A stretch of 33,478 nucleotides of DNA from JAJNPS01 sp046589965. Its GTDB lineage: Bacteria; Pseudomonadota; Alphaproteobacteria; Rhodobacterales; Rhodobacteraceae. The stretch lies in NCBI GenBank assembly GCA_046589965.1, contig JBKJVF010000266.1:1-33478 (forward strand), given 5' to 3'. Both the position numbers and the translations under genes were made by a program. This document shows positions 24,794 to 32,952 of the stretch, piece by piece. Within the stretch, counting starts at the first letter, position 1. Every line of letters begins with the position of its first letter. A model generated the notes under the pieces. It did not search any database, had not been told where the DNA came from, and was given only the letters and a program-made list of their open reading frames with translations.

Positions 24794-25825
24794 TCAACCA
24801 CGCAGCGGGGCCGGGCCGGTCGACTGGCCGATGATCAGTTCCGCCTCAAGCAGGTGGTGGCTTGGAGGGGCATCGCCCTGCGCGATCACGTTCAGCAGCA
24901 TTTCGGCCACCAGACGCCCAGCTTCGCGCACCGAAGACCGCGTGGCGGTAAAGATCGGAACTGCCTCGCCGTTCTTGAGATAGCTCAGGTCGTCGTCGTG
25001 GATGATGACCGACACGTCACGCCCCATGACCAGCCCGGCAGCCTCAATCGCACGCCGGACACCCATCGCGGAAATCATTGATGCCACCAGAAAGGCGGTT
25101 GGCGGGTTCGACATGGCGAGCATGGTGTGGGCCGCCTGAAAGCCGGCCACCTCGGTCATTTGATCCGATGTCATCAGGGTGGCATCCGTCGCGATCCCGC
25201 GCGAGGCCAGCGCATCGACATAGCCCGACCGGCGGCGCAGGGCGAAGTCCATGTATTCCAGACCGTTGATCAACGCGATCCGGGCATGCCCCAGATCCAG
25301 AAGAAATTCGGTCGCGCGGTGGAAGGCGCGCCTGTTGTTCACGTCGACCCAATTATAGGGCAGGGCGCTGCCTGATGCGCGCCCATGCACCACAAAGGGC
25401 AGGCCGATATCGCGCAGCAAGGCGATGCGGGGGTCATCCATCCGCGGGGAATGAACGATGACGCCGTCGACAGCCCCGCGCAGTTTCAGCTCGCGGTAGG
25501 CCGTTTCTTCGGTTTCATCGGCCACGACCGACAGCAGCATGTCATAACCGTTGCGGGAATAGGTTTCCCCGGCTCCTGCGATGAAATCGGCAAAGATCGG
25601 ATTCACGATTTCATGCCGGGTGGCAATCGGGATGACGTGACCCACCGCCAGCGCCCGTCCGGTAGCAAGACGGATGGCGCGGGTGTTGGGGCGATAGCTG
25701 TTGCGCTTGGCCGCAGCCATGACCCGTTCGCGCGTGGCCTCATTGACCTCGGGGTAACCGTTCAGCGCGCGGCTGACGGTTGTGGGCGACAGGCCCAGCT
25801 GCCTTGCAAGCTCCTTGAGGTTCAT
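24794..25825 (-). CDS. aglR: LacI-family regulator of the agl operon (AglR type)
   Basis: This 343-residue protein has an N-terminal LacI helix-turn-helix (MNLKELARQLGLSPTTVSRA) with the hinge helix RAIRLATGRALAVGHVIP, then a periplasmic-binding-protein-like sensor domain ending in ELIIGQSTGPAPLRG. The family binds operators and is released by a sugar. It is divergent from aglE. Two identical decameric operator cores lie in the gap, one 12 bases from its own start, which suggests autoregulation. I call it AglR by analogy with the rhizobial agl cluster. Confidence 0.88.
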   Translation of the reverse strand: MNLKELARQLGLSPTTVSRALNGYPEVNEATRERVMAAAKRNSYRPNTRAIRLATGRALAVGHVIPIATRHEIVNPIFADFIAGAGETYSRNGYDMLLSVVADETEETAYRELKLRGAVDGVIVHSPRMDDPRIALLRDIGLPFVVHGRASGSALPYNWVDVNNRRAFHRATEFLLDLGHARIALINGLEYMDFALRRRSGYVDALASRGIATDATLMTSDQMTEVAGFQAAHTMLAMSNPPTAFLVASMISAMGVRRAIEAAGLVMGRDVSVIIHDDDLSYLKNGEAVPIFTATRSSVREAGRLVAEMLLNVIAQGDAPPSHHLLEAELIIGQSTGPAPLRG

Positions 25826-25837
25826 TCGGCCATTCTC

Positions 25838-25847
25838 AAAGCGGTTT
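25838..25847. promoter_or_regulatory. LacI-type operator core O1 near the lacI start
   Basis: AAAGCGGTTT is symmetric AAA-n-CG-n-TTT with the central CpG typical of LacI-family operators. The left flank CTC continues the dyad. It lies 12 bases upstream of the lacI start. Confidence 0.6.
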
Positions 25848-26031
25848 AAAACGCTGGCAGGCTAATGAGCATGGACCGCGAGGTCAAAGCCCATTCGCTG
25901 GGCATCGCACGAATCTCGGGCACAAACGCGAAGACTGACGGATTTGAAGGCCATGTCTGTCTGGCAAATCCCGTGAACTGCGTGCCAACTTCATTGACTT
26001 GGAGGGGCAGTTGGGTGAGTTTGGAATATCC

Positions 26032-26041
26032 AAAGCGGTTT
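26032..26041. promoter_or_regulatory. LacI-type operator core O2 upstream of aglE
   Basis: The same AAAGCGGTTT recurs 194 bases from O1, here with right flank GAG. Taken together the flanks give CTCAAA-GCGG-TTTGAG. It lies 61 bases before the aglE ATG, downstream of a -35-like TTGACT (25994-25999), a position suited to repression. Confidence 0.62.
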
Positions 26042-26102
26042 GAGATGATTCTGACCTGTCTTGGGACTGACCCGCTTGATGCGGATAACGGGAGGAAAAT
26101 CA

Positions 26103-27449
26103 ATGAATACACGGCTTCTCGCAAGCGCTGCGGCGCTGGCGCTTTTGTCCGGTGCTGCTGGCGCCCAGGACCTGAAATTCCCGGTTGGCGAAGGTGCCTT
26201 CAACTGGGACAGCTACAAGGCCTTTGACGAGGCCACGAACCTTGACGGGCAGGAAATCACGATGTTCGGGCCGTGGCGCGGCGAAGACCAGGTTCTGGTC
26301 GAAACCATGCTGGCCTATTTCACCGCCGCATCGGGCGTGAAAGTGAACTATTCGTCGTCCGAAAACTATGAACAGCAGATCGTCATCGACACGCAGGCAG
26401 GCAGCCCGCCGAACATTTCGATCCTGCCGCAGCCTGGCATCATCGGGGATCTGGCGTCCAAAGGCCTGATCGCACCGCTGGGTGCCGAAACCGAAGCCTG
26501 GCTGGCCGAAAACTATGCCGCCGGACCAAGCTGGGTCGGCTTGGGAACCTATAACGGCGCTGACGGCGCGCCCGCGCTTTACGCGTTCCCCTACAAGATC
26601 GACGTGAAATCGCTGGTCTGGTTCTCGCCCGACAACTTTGCTGATGCCGGCTACACCGTCCCAGAGACGATGGAAGACCTCAAGGCACTGACCGACCAGA
26701 TTGTCGCCGACGGTGGCACGCCTTGGTGCATTGGTCTGGGTTCAGGTGGTGCAACCGGCTGGCCCGCGACCGACTGGGTCGAGGACATGATGCTGCGGAC
26801 CCAACCCGCTGATGTCTATGACAAGTGGTACAAGCACGAAATCCCGTTCAACTCCGCCGAAGTGGTGGCCGCGATCGAGGAATTCGGCTATTTCGCCAAG
26901 AATGACGCCTACGTTGCCGGGGGTGCCGGTGCCGTCGCTTCGACCGACTTCCGCGACAGCCCCAAAGGCCTCTTCTCGTCGCCGCCCCAGTGCTACATGC
27001 ACCACCAGGCGTCGTTCATCCCGTCCTTCTTCCCCGAAGGCACGGTCCTGGGCACGGATGCGGACTTCTTCTACATGCCGGCCTATGCGGGCAAGGATCT
27101 GGGCAAGCCGGTCTTGGGTGCAGGCACGCTTGCCTTCATCACCAAGGACAGCGACGGATCGCGTGCGTTCATCGAGTGGCTGAAAACGCCGATCGCGCAT
27201 GAAATCTGGATGGCAGGTTCAGGGTTCCTTACGCCGCTGAAATCGGCCAATGTCGAGCTTTACGGCAGCGAAGCCGCGAAAAAGCAGGGCGAAATCCTGC
27301 TGAACGCGACGACCTTCCGCTTTGACGGATCGGACCTGATGAACCCCGCAGTGGGCGCAGGCACGTTCTGGACCGGCATGGTGGACTATGTCGGTGGCAA
27401 ATCGGCCCAGGAAGTGGCCGACACGATCGAGTCGGGCTGGCCGAAGTAA
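26103..27449 (+). CDS. aglE: Alpha-glucoside ABC transporter, substrate-binding protein
   Basis: This 448-residue extracytoplasmic protein captures alpha-glucosides such as sucrose, maltose or trehalose for import. It has a signal peptide (MNTRLLASAAALALLSGAAGAQ) and a family-1 solute-binding fold: TMFGPWRGEDQVLVETMLAYF, SPPNISILPQPG, YKIDVKSLVWF and GAGTLAFITKDSDGSRAFIEW. The start at 26103 follows a strong GGGAGG site (26091-26096). It is the first gene of the agl operon. A 10-bp hairpin after its stop probably favours more binding protein than permease. Which sugar is bound cannot be read from sequence. Confidence 0.93.
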   Translation: MNTRLLASAAALALLSGAAGAQDLKFPVGEGAFNWDSYKAFDEATNLDGQEITMFGPWRGEDQVLVETMLAYFTAASGVKVNYSSSENYEQQIVIDTQAGSPPNISILPQPGIIGDLASKGLIAPLGAETEAWLAENYAAGPSWVGLGTYNGADGAPALYAFPYKIDVKSLVWFSPDNFADAGYTVPETMEDLKALTDQIVADGGTPWCIGLGSGGATGWPATDWVEDMMLRTQPADVYDKWYKHEIPFNSAEVVAAIEEFGYFAKNDAYVAGGAGAVASTDFRDSPKGLFSSPPQCYMHHQASFIPSFFPEGTVLGTDADFFYMPAYAGKDLGKPVLGAGTLAFITKDSDGSRAFIEWLKTPIAHEIWMAGSGFLTPLKSANVELYGSEAAKKQGEILLNATTFRFDGSDLMNPAVGAGTFWTGMVDYVGGKSAQEVADTIESGWPK

Positions 27450-27466
27450 GCCATAGCGTCGACAAC

Positions 27467-27498
27467 GGGCAGGCGCAGACAACGATCCGCGCCTGCCC
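27467..27498 (+). terminator. Intercistronic hairpin between aglE and aglF
   Basis: GGGCAGGCGC (27467-27476) and GCGCCTGCCC (27489-27498) pair perfectly over ten bases with a 12-base loop. No T run follows, so this is more likely a 3'-protecting or partial-termination element, as known after malE-type genes. Confidence 0.7.
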
Positions 27499-27531
27499 AA
27501 CCCATCGCGGTTCGGGTCTTGGGAGGGGCAC

Positions 27532-28767
27532 ATGAATCCAGCAATTCAGGCTTTGCTGACCATCGTCATCGGCGTCGGCGGATGCGTTGGATATTTCTAC
27601 CTGTCGAACGTTTTCCTCGACAAGGTATTGTTCCCGATCAAGGGGCCGAATGCCGGGCGCAACATCAACCGCGCCAACATGATCCGGCCGTGGCTATTCT
27701 TGTTTCCCGCGCTGGTCGCCTTGGGCCTTTATCTGGCCTATCCGGTCGTTGCCACCGCCTGGCTGTCATTGACCAAATCCGCGCCCGGCAACACCCGCGA
27801 ATTCGTCGGCTTTGCCAACTATTCCCAGATGTTCAGCGAAGGCAAATTCTGGGAATCGATGAAAAACAACATGCTGTGGCTGATCGTGGTGCCGGCGATG
27901 TCCACCGCATTTGGCATTCTTGCAGCCCAACTCACCGACCGCATCTGGTGGGGCAATATCGCGAAATCACTGATCTTCATGCCGATGGCGATCTCGTTCG
28001 TCGGCGCCTCGGTGATCTGGAAGCTGATCTATGACACCCGTCCCATCGACCAGGCGCAGATCGGTCTGTTGAACGCGGTCTGGCTGCAGATGGGCGGCGG
28101 GTTCTGGTCGGTTCTGGTGGTCAAGGTGCTGCCGGCGCTGACGGTTGCGGGCCTGGCTGCGGCCATCGCCTGGGGCGCATGGCTGATCGCCCGCCCGATG
28201 ACGCGGGGCAATGGCGGCGGTGGTGTGGTCGTGCTGGGGCGCGTCCTGGCGGCGGCGATTGCGGCGTGGCTGGTCTATAGCCTGCTGACCTGGGTTTACG
28301 GCATCTTTGCCGCCGATCTGCCTTATGGCAAGGAACAGACCTGGCTGACGACACCGTTCTGGAACAACTTTTTCCTGATGATCGTGCTGGTGTGGATCCA
28401 GACCGGATTTGCCATGGTGATCATCTCGGGCGCGCTGCGTGGCGTGCCGGAGGACACCATCGAGGCTGCCATTCTGGATGGCGCGAACCCGTTTCAGGTC
28501 TTTTTCAAGATCAAGGTGCCGCAGATCATGGGCACCATCGTGGTTGTCTGGACCACGATCACCATTACCGTGCTGAAGGTCTTTGACATCGTGCTGGCGA
28601 TGACGAACGGCCAGTGGGAAACTCAAGTGCTGGCCAATTATATGTTCGACAAGCTGTTCCGCGCCAATGACTGGGGTGTGGGGTCGGCCAGTGCCATGAT
28701 CATCATGTTGCTGGTGATGCCGATCCTGGTCTGGAACGTCTACAACGCCCGCAAAGAGATGCGGTGA
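27532..28767 (+). CDS. aglF: Alpha-glucoside ABC transporter permease AglF, with an insertion
   Basis: This 411-residue inner-membrane permease resembles MalF. The coupling EAA loop is EAAILDGANPFQVFFKIKVPQI (311-332 region). An N-terminal helix (ALLTIVIGVGGCVGYFYL) precedes the RPWLFLFPALVALGLYLAYP segment. Compared with the ~340-residue rhizobial AglF I remember, residues about 190-265 are extra and include two hydrophobic stretches (VLVVKVLPALTVAGLAAAIA and RVLAAAIAAWLVYSLLTWVY). The ATG follows GGGAGGGG. It sits ten bases before aglG. Confidence 0.92.
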   Translation: MNPAIQALLTIVIGVGGCVGYFYLSNVFLDKVLFPIKGPNAGRNINRANMIRPWLFLFPALVALGLYLAYPVVATAWLSLTKSAPGNTREFVGFANYSQMFSEGKFWESMKNNMLWLIVVPAMSTAFGILAAQLTDRIWWGNIAKSLIFMPMAISFVGASVIWKLIYDTRPIDQAQIGLLNAVWLQMGGGFWSVLVVKVLPALTVAGLAAAIAWGAWLIARPMTRGNGGGGVVVLGRVLAAAIAAWLVYSLLTWVYGIFAADLPYGKEQTWLTTPFWNNFFLMIVLVWIQTGFAMVIISGALRGVPEDTIEAAILDGANPFQVFFKIKVPQIMGTIVVVWTTITITVLKVFDIVLAMTNGQWETQVLANYMFDKLFRANDWGVGSASAMIIMLLVMPILVWNVYNARKEMR

Positions 28768-28777
28768 GGGAACAGAC

Positions 28778-29917
28778 ATGGACAATATCGTAGGTAAAAA
28801 ATCCTCTCTCACCTGGGCTGTGCATATTTCGGTCGTCGTGCTGGTGCTGCTGTGGGTGCTGCCGACCTTTGGCTTGCTGGTGTCGTCTTTCCGCACCGGC
28901 GATCAGATCGCAACCTCGGGCTGGTGGCGCGCCGTCACCACGCAGGAACAGCAACTGCCTGCCATACGGCTCGGCGGTGAGGAAGTGGCCAAGGATGGCG
29001 GCTTTGCCATCGAGGGCAAGCTTTTTGACAAGGCCGGGGCCGTGGTCAGCCAGTGGGGCATCAACTCGAAAGAACCGACTGCTTTTGCCGCAGGCGAGAC
29101 GGCGACCCTACCCGATGGACAATCCCTGACGGTGCAGGCGGATGGCAGCTATGCGCTGACAGCCACCACTTCGATGGCCGATTTGCGACTGCCGCGCGTG
29201 TTCAGCACGGCCGTCACGCCGCCGGAGTTCACGCTGAACAACTATCGCACGGTGCTGTTCAATCCCAGCGCAGGGCAATCGGTGGGGCAGGCGTTTCTCA
29301 ACACGATGACGGTGGCCATTCCCGCCACGCTGATCCCGATCCTGATCGCGGCCTTTGCGGCCTATGCCTTGGCGTGGATGGATTTTCCGGGGCGTGCGCT
29401 GCTGGTCGCTGCGGTGGTCGGATTGCTGGTGGTGCCGCTGCAACTGGCGCTGATCCCGCTGTTGCAGTTCCATAACGCCATCGGCATCGGCAAGGGGTAT
29501 ATGGGGATTTGGCTCGCGCATACCGGGTTCGGATTACCGCTCGCGATCTATCTGCTGCGCAACTACATGGTCGGTCTGCCGAAAGACATCATCGAGAATG
29601 CCAAGGTTGATGGCGCGACGGACTTTCAGATCTTTACCAAGATCATCCTGCCGCTGTCTTTCCCCGCACTGGCGAGCTTTGCGATTTTCCAGTTTCTCTG
29701 GACCTGGAACGACCTGCTTGTCGCCCTGGTTTTCCTGGGCACCGGTGATGATCAGCTGGTGCTGACCGGCAGCCTGGTCAACCTGATGGGGTCGCGCGGC
29801 GGGGACTGGGAAATCCTGTCGGCCTCGGCTTTCGTGTCGATTGCGGTGCCTCTGGCGGTGTTTTTCGGTCTGCAGCGCTATCTGGTGCGCGGACTTCTTG
29901 CAGGGTCGGTCAAGTGA
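28778..29917 (+). CDS. aglG: Alpha-glucoside ABC transporter permease AglG
   Basis: This 379-residue permease is MalG-like. The first helix is HISVVVLVLLWVLPTFGLLV, followed by a large periplasmic domain of about 120 residues (SSFRTGDQIATSGWW to FTLNNYRTVLF), typical of AglG. The EAA loop appears as ENAKVDGATDFQIFTKIILP, and the end RYLVRGLLAGSVK matches MalG-type permeases. The GTG of aglA overlaps its stop. Confidence 0.93.
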   Translation: MDNIVGKKSSLTWAVHISVVVLVLLWVLPTFGLLVSSFRTGDQIATSGWWRAVTTQEQQLPAIRLGGEEVAKDGGFAIEGKLFDKAGAVVSQWGINSKEPTAFAAGETATLPDGQSLTVQADGSYALTATTSMADLRLPRVFSTAVTPPEFTLNNYRTVLFNPSAGQSVGQAFLNTMTVAIPATLIPILIAAFAAYALAWMDFPGRALLVAAVVGLLVVPLQLALIPLLQFHNAIGIGKGYMGIWLAHTGFGLPLAIYLLRNYMVGLPKDIIENAKVDGATDFQIFTKIILPLSFPALASFAIFQFLWTWNDLLVALVFLGTGDDQLVLTGSLVNLMGSRGGDWEILSASAFVSIAVPLAVFFGLQRYLVRGLLAGSVK

Positions 29918-31557
29918 GCCTGATGCAACCTGAAAACCGTACTGTGCTGGCCGCGGACCCGGATTGGTGGCGGGGGGCGGTCATCTATCAGATCTACCCC
30001 CGCAGCTATCAAGACAGCAACGGCGACGGCATCGGCGACCTTGCCGGGATCGTGGAGCGACTGCCGCACATCGCGGGTCTTGGTGCGGATGCGATCTGGA
30101 TCAGCCCGTTCTTCACCAGCCCGATGAAGGACTTCGGCTACGACGTCAGCGATTATTGCGACGTCGATCCGATGTTCGGCACGCTGGCGGATTTTGACAG
30201 CGTCGTGGACACTGCGCATCGTCTGGGTCTCCGGGTGATGATCGACCTTGTGCTCAGCCATACCAGCGACATGCATCCCTGGTTCAAGCAAAGCCGTGTC
30301 GATCGGACCAACGCCAAGGCCGACTGGTATGTCTGGGCCGAACCCAAAGGCGACGGCACGCCACCCAACAACTGGTTGTCGATCTTTGGCGGGTCGGCAT
30401 GGCAATGGGACAACCGGCGCGAACAATATTACCTGCACAACTTTCTGACGTCGCAGCCCGACCTGAATTTCCACTGCGATGCGGTGCAAGAGGCGTTGTT
30501 GGATGTGGCCCGGTTCTGGCTGAAACGGGGGGTGGACGGGTTCCGTCTGGACACGATCAACTTCTACATTGCCGACAAGTACCTGCGCGACAATCCACCT
30601 TTGCCCAAAGCGTTGCGCAACAATTCCATCGCGCCATCGGTGAACCCCTATAACCACCAGCTGCACCTTTTTGACAAGAACCAGCCCGAAAACCTTGAAT
30701 TCCTGCGCAAATTTCGTGCCGTTCTGAACCCCTACGGCGCGGCGGCGGTGGGCGAGGTGGGCGACGCGCAGCGCGGTCTGGAAATCATGGCGGAGTACAC
30801 GTCTGGCGGCGACAAGGTGCAGATGTGCTATCCGTTCGAAATGCTGCAGCCGACGCGCCTGACGGCCACTGCGCTGCGCGACACTTTTCACCGGATGCAG
30901 GAGGCGGCCCCCGATGCCTGGCCTTGCTGGGCTTATTCCAATCATGACGTGATCCGCCACATCACCCGCTGGGGGCTGACGGATGCAGCCGCCCGGGCCT
31001 ATACGACGCTGATGATCACCTTGCGCGGGTCGCTGTGCCTGTATCAGGGTGAGGAACTGGGGCTGCCAGAGGCGGATATCGCCTATGAAGAATTGCAAGA
31101 CCCTTACGGGCTGGAATTCTGGCCCGAGTTCAAGGGCCGCGACGGGTGCCGCACGCCCATGGTCTGGGTGACCGACAACACCAATGGCGGCTTTACCGGT
31201 GGCAAGCCATGGTTGCCGGTCAAGCCCGAACACCTGGCAAGGTCGGTCGCGGCACAAGAGGCAGATGCGACATCCATGCTGGCGCATTACCGCGCGGCGC
31301 TGGCCTTTCGGCGCGCCCATGCAACGCTGCGGCTTGGCACCATGTCGATGCCGGTGGTCGATGGCGATGTCGTCAGTTTCACGCGCCAAGGGGACGAGAC
31401 AATCTTTTGTGCCGTCAATCTGGGTGCGGAACCGGGCACGGTTAGCTTGCCGGACGGGACATGGGAAAGAATTGCAATGGAACTCGGCAGCCAGACGGCC
31501 GTGGGCAAGCGCGTTGCGCTGTCGCCCTGGGGTGTCTGTCTGGCCAGGCTGGTTTGA
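29914..31557 (+). CDS. aglA: Alpha-glucosidase, GH13 family
   Basis: This 547-residue cytoplasmic glycoside hydrolase cleaves alpha-glucosides after import. It begins with AVIYQIYPRSYQDSNGDGIG, the standard oligo-alpha-glucosidase motif. The active site has VDGFRLDTINF (nucleophile Asp213), AVGEVGD (acid/base Glu) and SNHDVIRH (third Asp). There is no signal peptide, in line with an intracellular role. The GTG at 29914 overlaps the aglG stop; an ATG at 29923 is an alternative. Confidence 0.93.
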   Translation: MSLMQPENRTVLAADPDWWRGAVIYQIYPRSYQDSNGDGIGDLAGIVERLPHIAGLGADAIWISPFFTSPMKDFGYDVSDYCDVDPMFGTLADFDSVVDTAHRLGLRVMIDLVLSHTSDMHPWFKQSRVDRTNAKADWYVWAEPKGDGTPPNNWLSIFGGSAWQWDNRREQYYLHNFLTSQPDLNFHCDAVQEALLDVARFWLKRGVDGFRLDTINFYIADKYLRDNPPLPKALRNNSIAPSVNPYNHQLHLFDKNQPENLEFLRKFRAVLNPYGAAAVGEVGDAQRGLEIMAEYTSGGDKVQMCYPFEMLQPTRLTATALRDTFHRMQEAAPDAWPCWAYSNHDVIRHITRWGLTDAAARAYTTLMITLRGSLCLYQGEELGLPEADIAYEELQDPYGLEFWPEFKGRDGCRTPMVWVTDNTNGGFTGGKPWLPVKPEHLARSVAAQEADATSMLAHYRAALAFRRAHATLRLGTMSMPVVDGDVVSFTRQGDETIFCAVNLGAEPGTVSLPDGTWERIAMELGSQTAVGKRVALSPWGVCLARLV

Positions 31558-31569
31558 GGGAGGGACACA

Positions 31570-32667
31570 ATGGCTGATCTGCTTTTGAAGGATGTCGAAA
31601 AGGCTTACGGCGAGGTCAAGGTCCTAAAGGACATCAACCTCGACATCAAGACGGGTGAGCTGATCGTCTTTGTCGGGCCTTCCGGTTGCGGCAAGTCGAC
31701 CTTGCTGCGCATGATTGCGGGGCTGGAGCGGATCACGGGGGGTGATTTCTCCATCGACGGCGTGCGCATGAACGACGTGCCGCCCGCCCAGCGCGGCATT
31801 GCGATGGTGTTCCAGTCCTATGCGCTTTACCCGCATATGACGGTGCGCGACAACATGTCCTTTGCGCTGAAGATCGCCAAGAAGTCGGATGCCGAGATCA
31901 AGGCCGCCGTCGACAAGGCCGCCAAGATCCTGCAACTGACGCCCTATCTTGACCGGTTGCCCAAGGCATTGTCGGGCGGTCAGCGCCAGCGTGTGGCCAT
32001 CGGTCGGTCCATCGTGCGCGATCCCAAGGTTTACCTCTTTGATGAACCGCTATCGAACCTGGACGCCGCCTTGCGCGTGGCCACCCGGATCGAGATTGCC
32101 CAGCTGAAAGAGGCGATGCCGAATTCGACCATGGTCTATGTGACCCACGATCAGGTGGAGGCGATGACGCTTGCCACCCGGATCGTGGTTCTGGCGGGTG
32201 GTGGGATCAGTCAGGTTGGCAGCCCGCTCGACCTTTATGAACGACCGAAGAACGAGTTTGTGGCCCAGTTCATCGGCAGCCCGTCGATGAACCTGATGTC
32301 CGGCGTTGTGACGGAAACCGGTGCAAGAACCGTGGTCAAGCTCGACAATGGCGGCGTTGCGACGTCGACCGTACCGACGATGGCGGCGGATAAGGGACTA
32401 AAGGTACGCATCGGCGTGCGTCCCGAGGACTTGCTTGAAACCGGCGGAGCCGCAGGCAACGACGCCATCTTTACCGGCGTGGTGGAGATCACAGAAGCCT
32501 TGGGCGAAGTGACGCTGCTGTATTTCAAAAAGCAGGGCGATGCGGCGGCGGTTGTCGGCAAATTGCCCGGTATCCGGCCCGAACTGCGCCACCAGACGGT
32601 CAGTCTGACCGCGCATCCCCAAAAGGTGCATGTCTTTGCGGGCGGGATATCGTTGCTGCATCGCTGA
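31570..32667 (+). CDS. aglK: Alpha-glucoside ABC transporter ATPase
   Basis: This 365-residue protein is the MalK/UgpC-type ATP-binding subunit energising AglEFG. The order is Walker A FVGPSGCGKSTLL, Q-loop MVFQSYALYP, signature LSGGQRQRVAIG, Walker B VYLFDEPLSNLD and the switch histidine VTHDQVEAMTLA. A C-terminal regulatory OB-fold domain begins at about residue 235 (FIGSPSMNLMSG). A GAGGGAGGG site precedes the ATG. Such ATPases are often shared among several sugar transporters. Confidence 0.95.
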   Translation: MADLLLKDVEKAYGEVKVLKDINLDIKTGELIVFVGPSGCGKSTLLRMIAGLERITGGDFSIDGVRMNDVPPAQRGIAMVFQSYALYPHMTVRDNMSFALKIAKKSDAEIKAAVDKAAKILQLTPYLDRLPKALSGGQRQRVAIGRSIVRDPKVYLFDEPLSNLDAALRVATRIEIAQLKEAMPNSTMVYVTHDQVEAMTLATRIVVLAGGGISQVGSPLDLYERPKNEFVAQFIGSPSMNLMSGVVTETGARTVVKLDNGGVATSTVPTMAADKGLKVRIGVRPEDLLETGGAAGNDAIFTGVVEITEALGEVTLLYFKKQGDAAAVVGKLPGIRPELRHQTVSLTAHPQKVHVFAGGISLLHR

Positions 32668-32714
32668 GAAACCAAAAGGCGGGTGCACCGGCATTTGTCG
32701 GACCTGACTTGGAA

Positions 32715-32753
32715 CAAGGCCTGATCCCTGGACCGGGATCGGGGCTTTGCTTT
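32715..32753 (+). terminator. Likely terminator of the agl operon
   Basis: GATCCC (32723-32728) and GGGATC (32735-32740) form a 6-bp stem around TGGACC, extended by GCC/GGC with a mismatch, and are followed by TTTGCTTT. It lies 48 bases after the aglK stop. Confidence 0.55.
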
Positions 32754-32785
32754 CCCGTGGGCAGGTAATCGACAACTGCGGATGG

Positions 32786-32914
32786 CTAAACAAGCTTGAG
32801 CAGCAGTCCTGTCGCGAGCCAAAGCAAGGACATCGCCCCCGCCGCCAGCGTCGGCACCCAAAGGGTGAGGCGCGGGGCAGAGGCGAGGCGTTTGCGTTCA
32901 GAGGCCGTCTTCAT
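32786..32914 (-). CDS. Small hydrophobic membrane peptide, 42 residues
   Basis: The frame encodes a basic N-terminus (MKTASERKRLASAPRL) and one long hydrophobic segment (TLAAGAMSLLWLATGLLLKL), as in single-span inner-membrane peptides with a positive-inside N-terminus. I do not recognise a family. It is divergent from the next + strand gene. Coding is supported by composition and by the charge-to-hydrophobic layout only. Confidence 0.5.
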   Translation of the reverse strand: MKTASERKRLASAPRLTLWVPTLAAGAMSLLWLATGLLLKLV

Positions 32915-32952
32915 TGACCCATTAAGCGGGTAGAAACCTTTCCGCGTCGTTA

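Noticed and set aside
29878..31389. 503-residue open frame on the minus strand
   Set aside because: Antisense to aglA, which has all GH13 catalytic residues.
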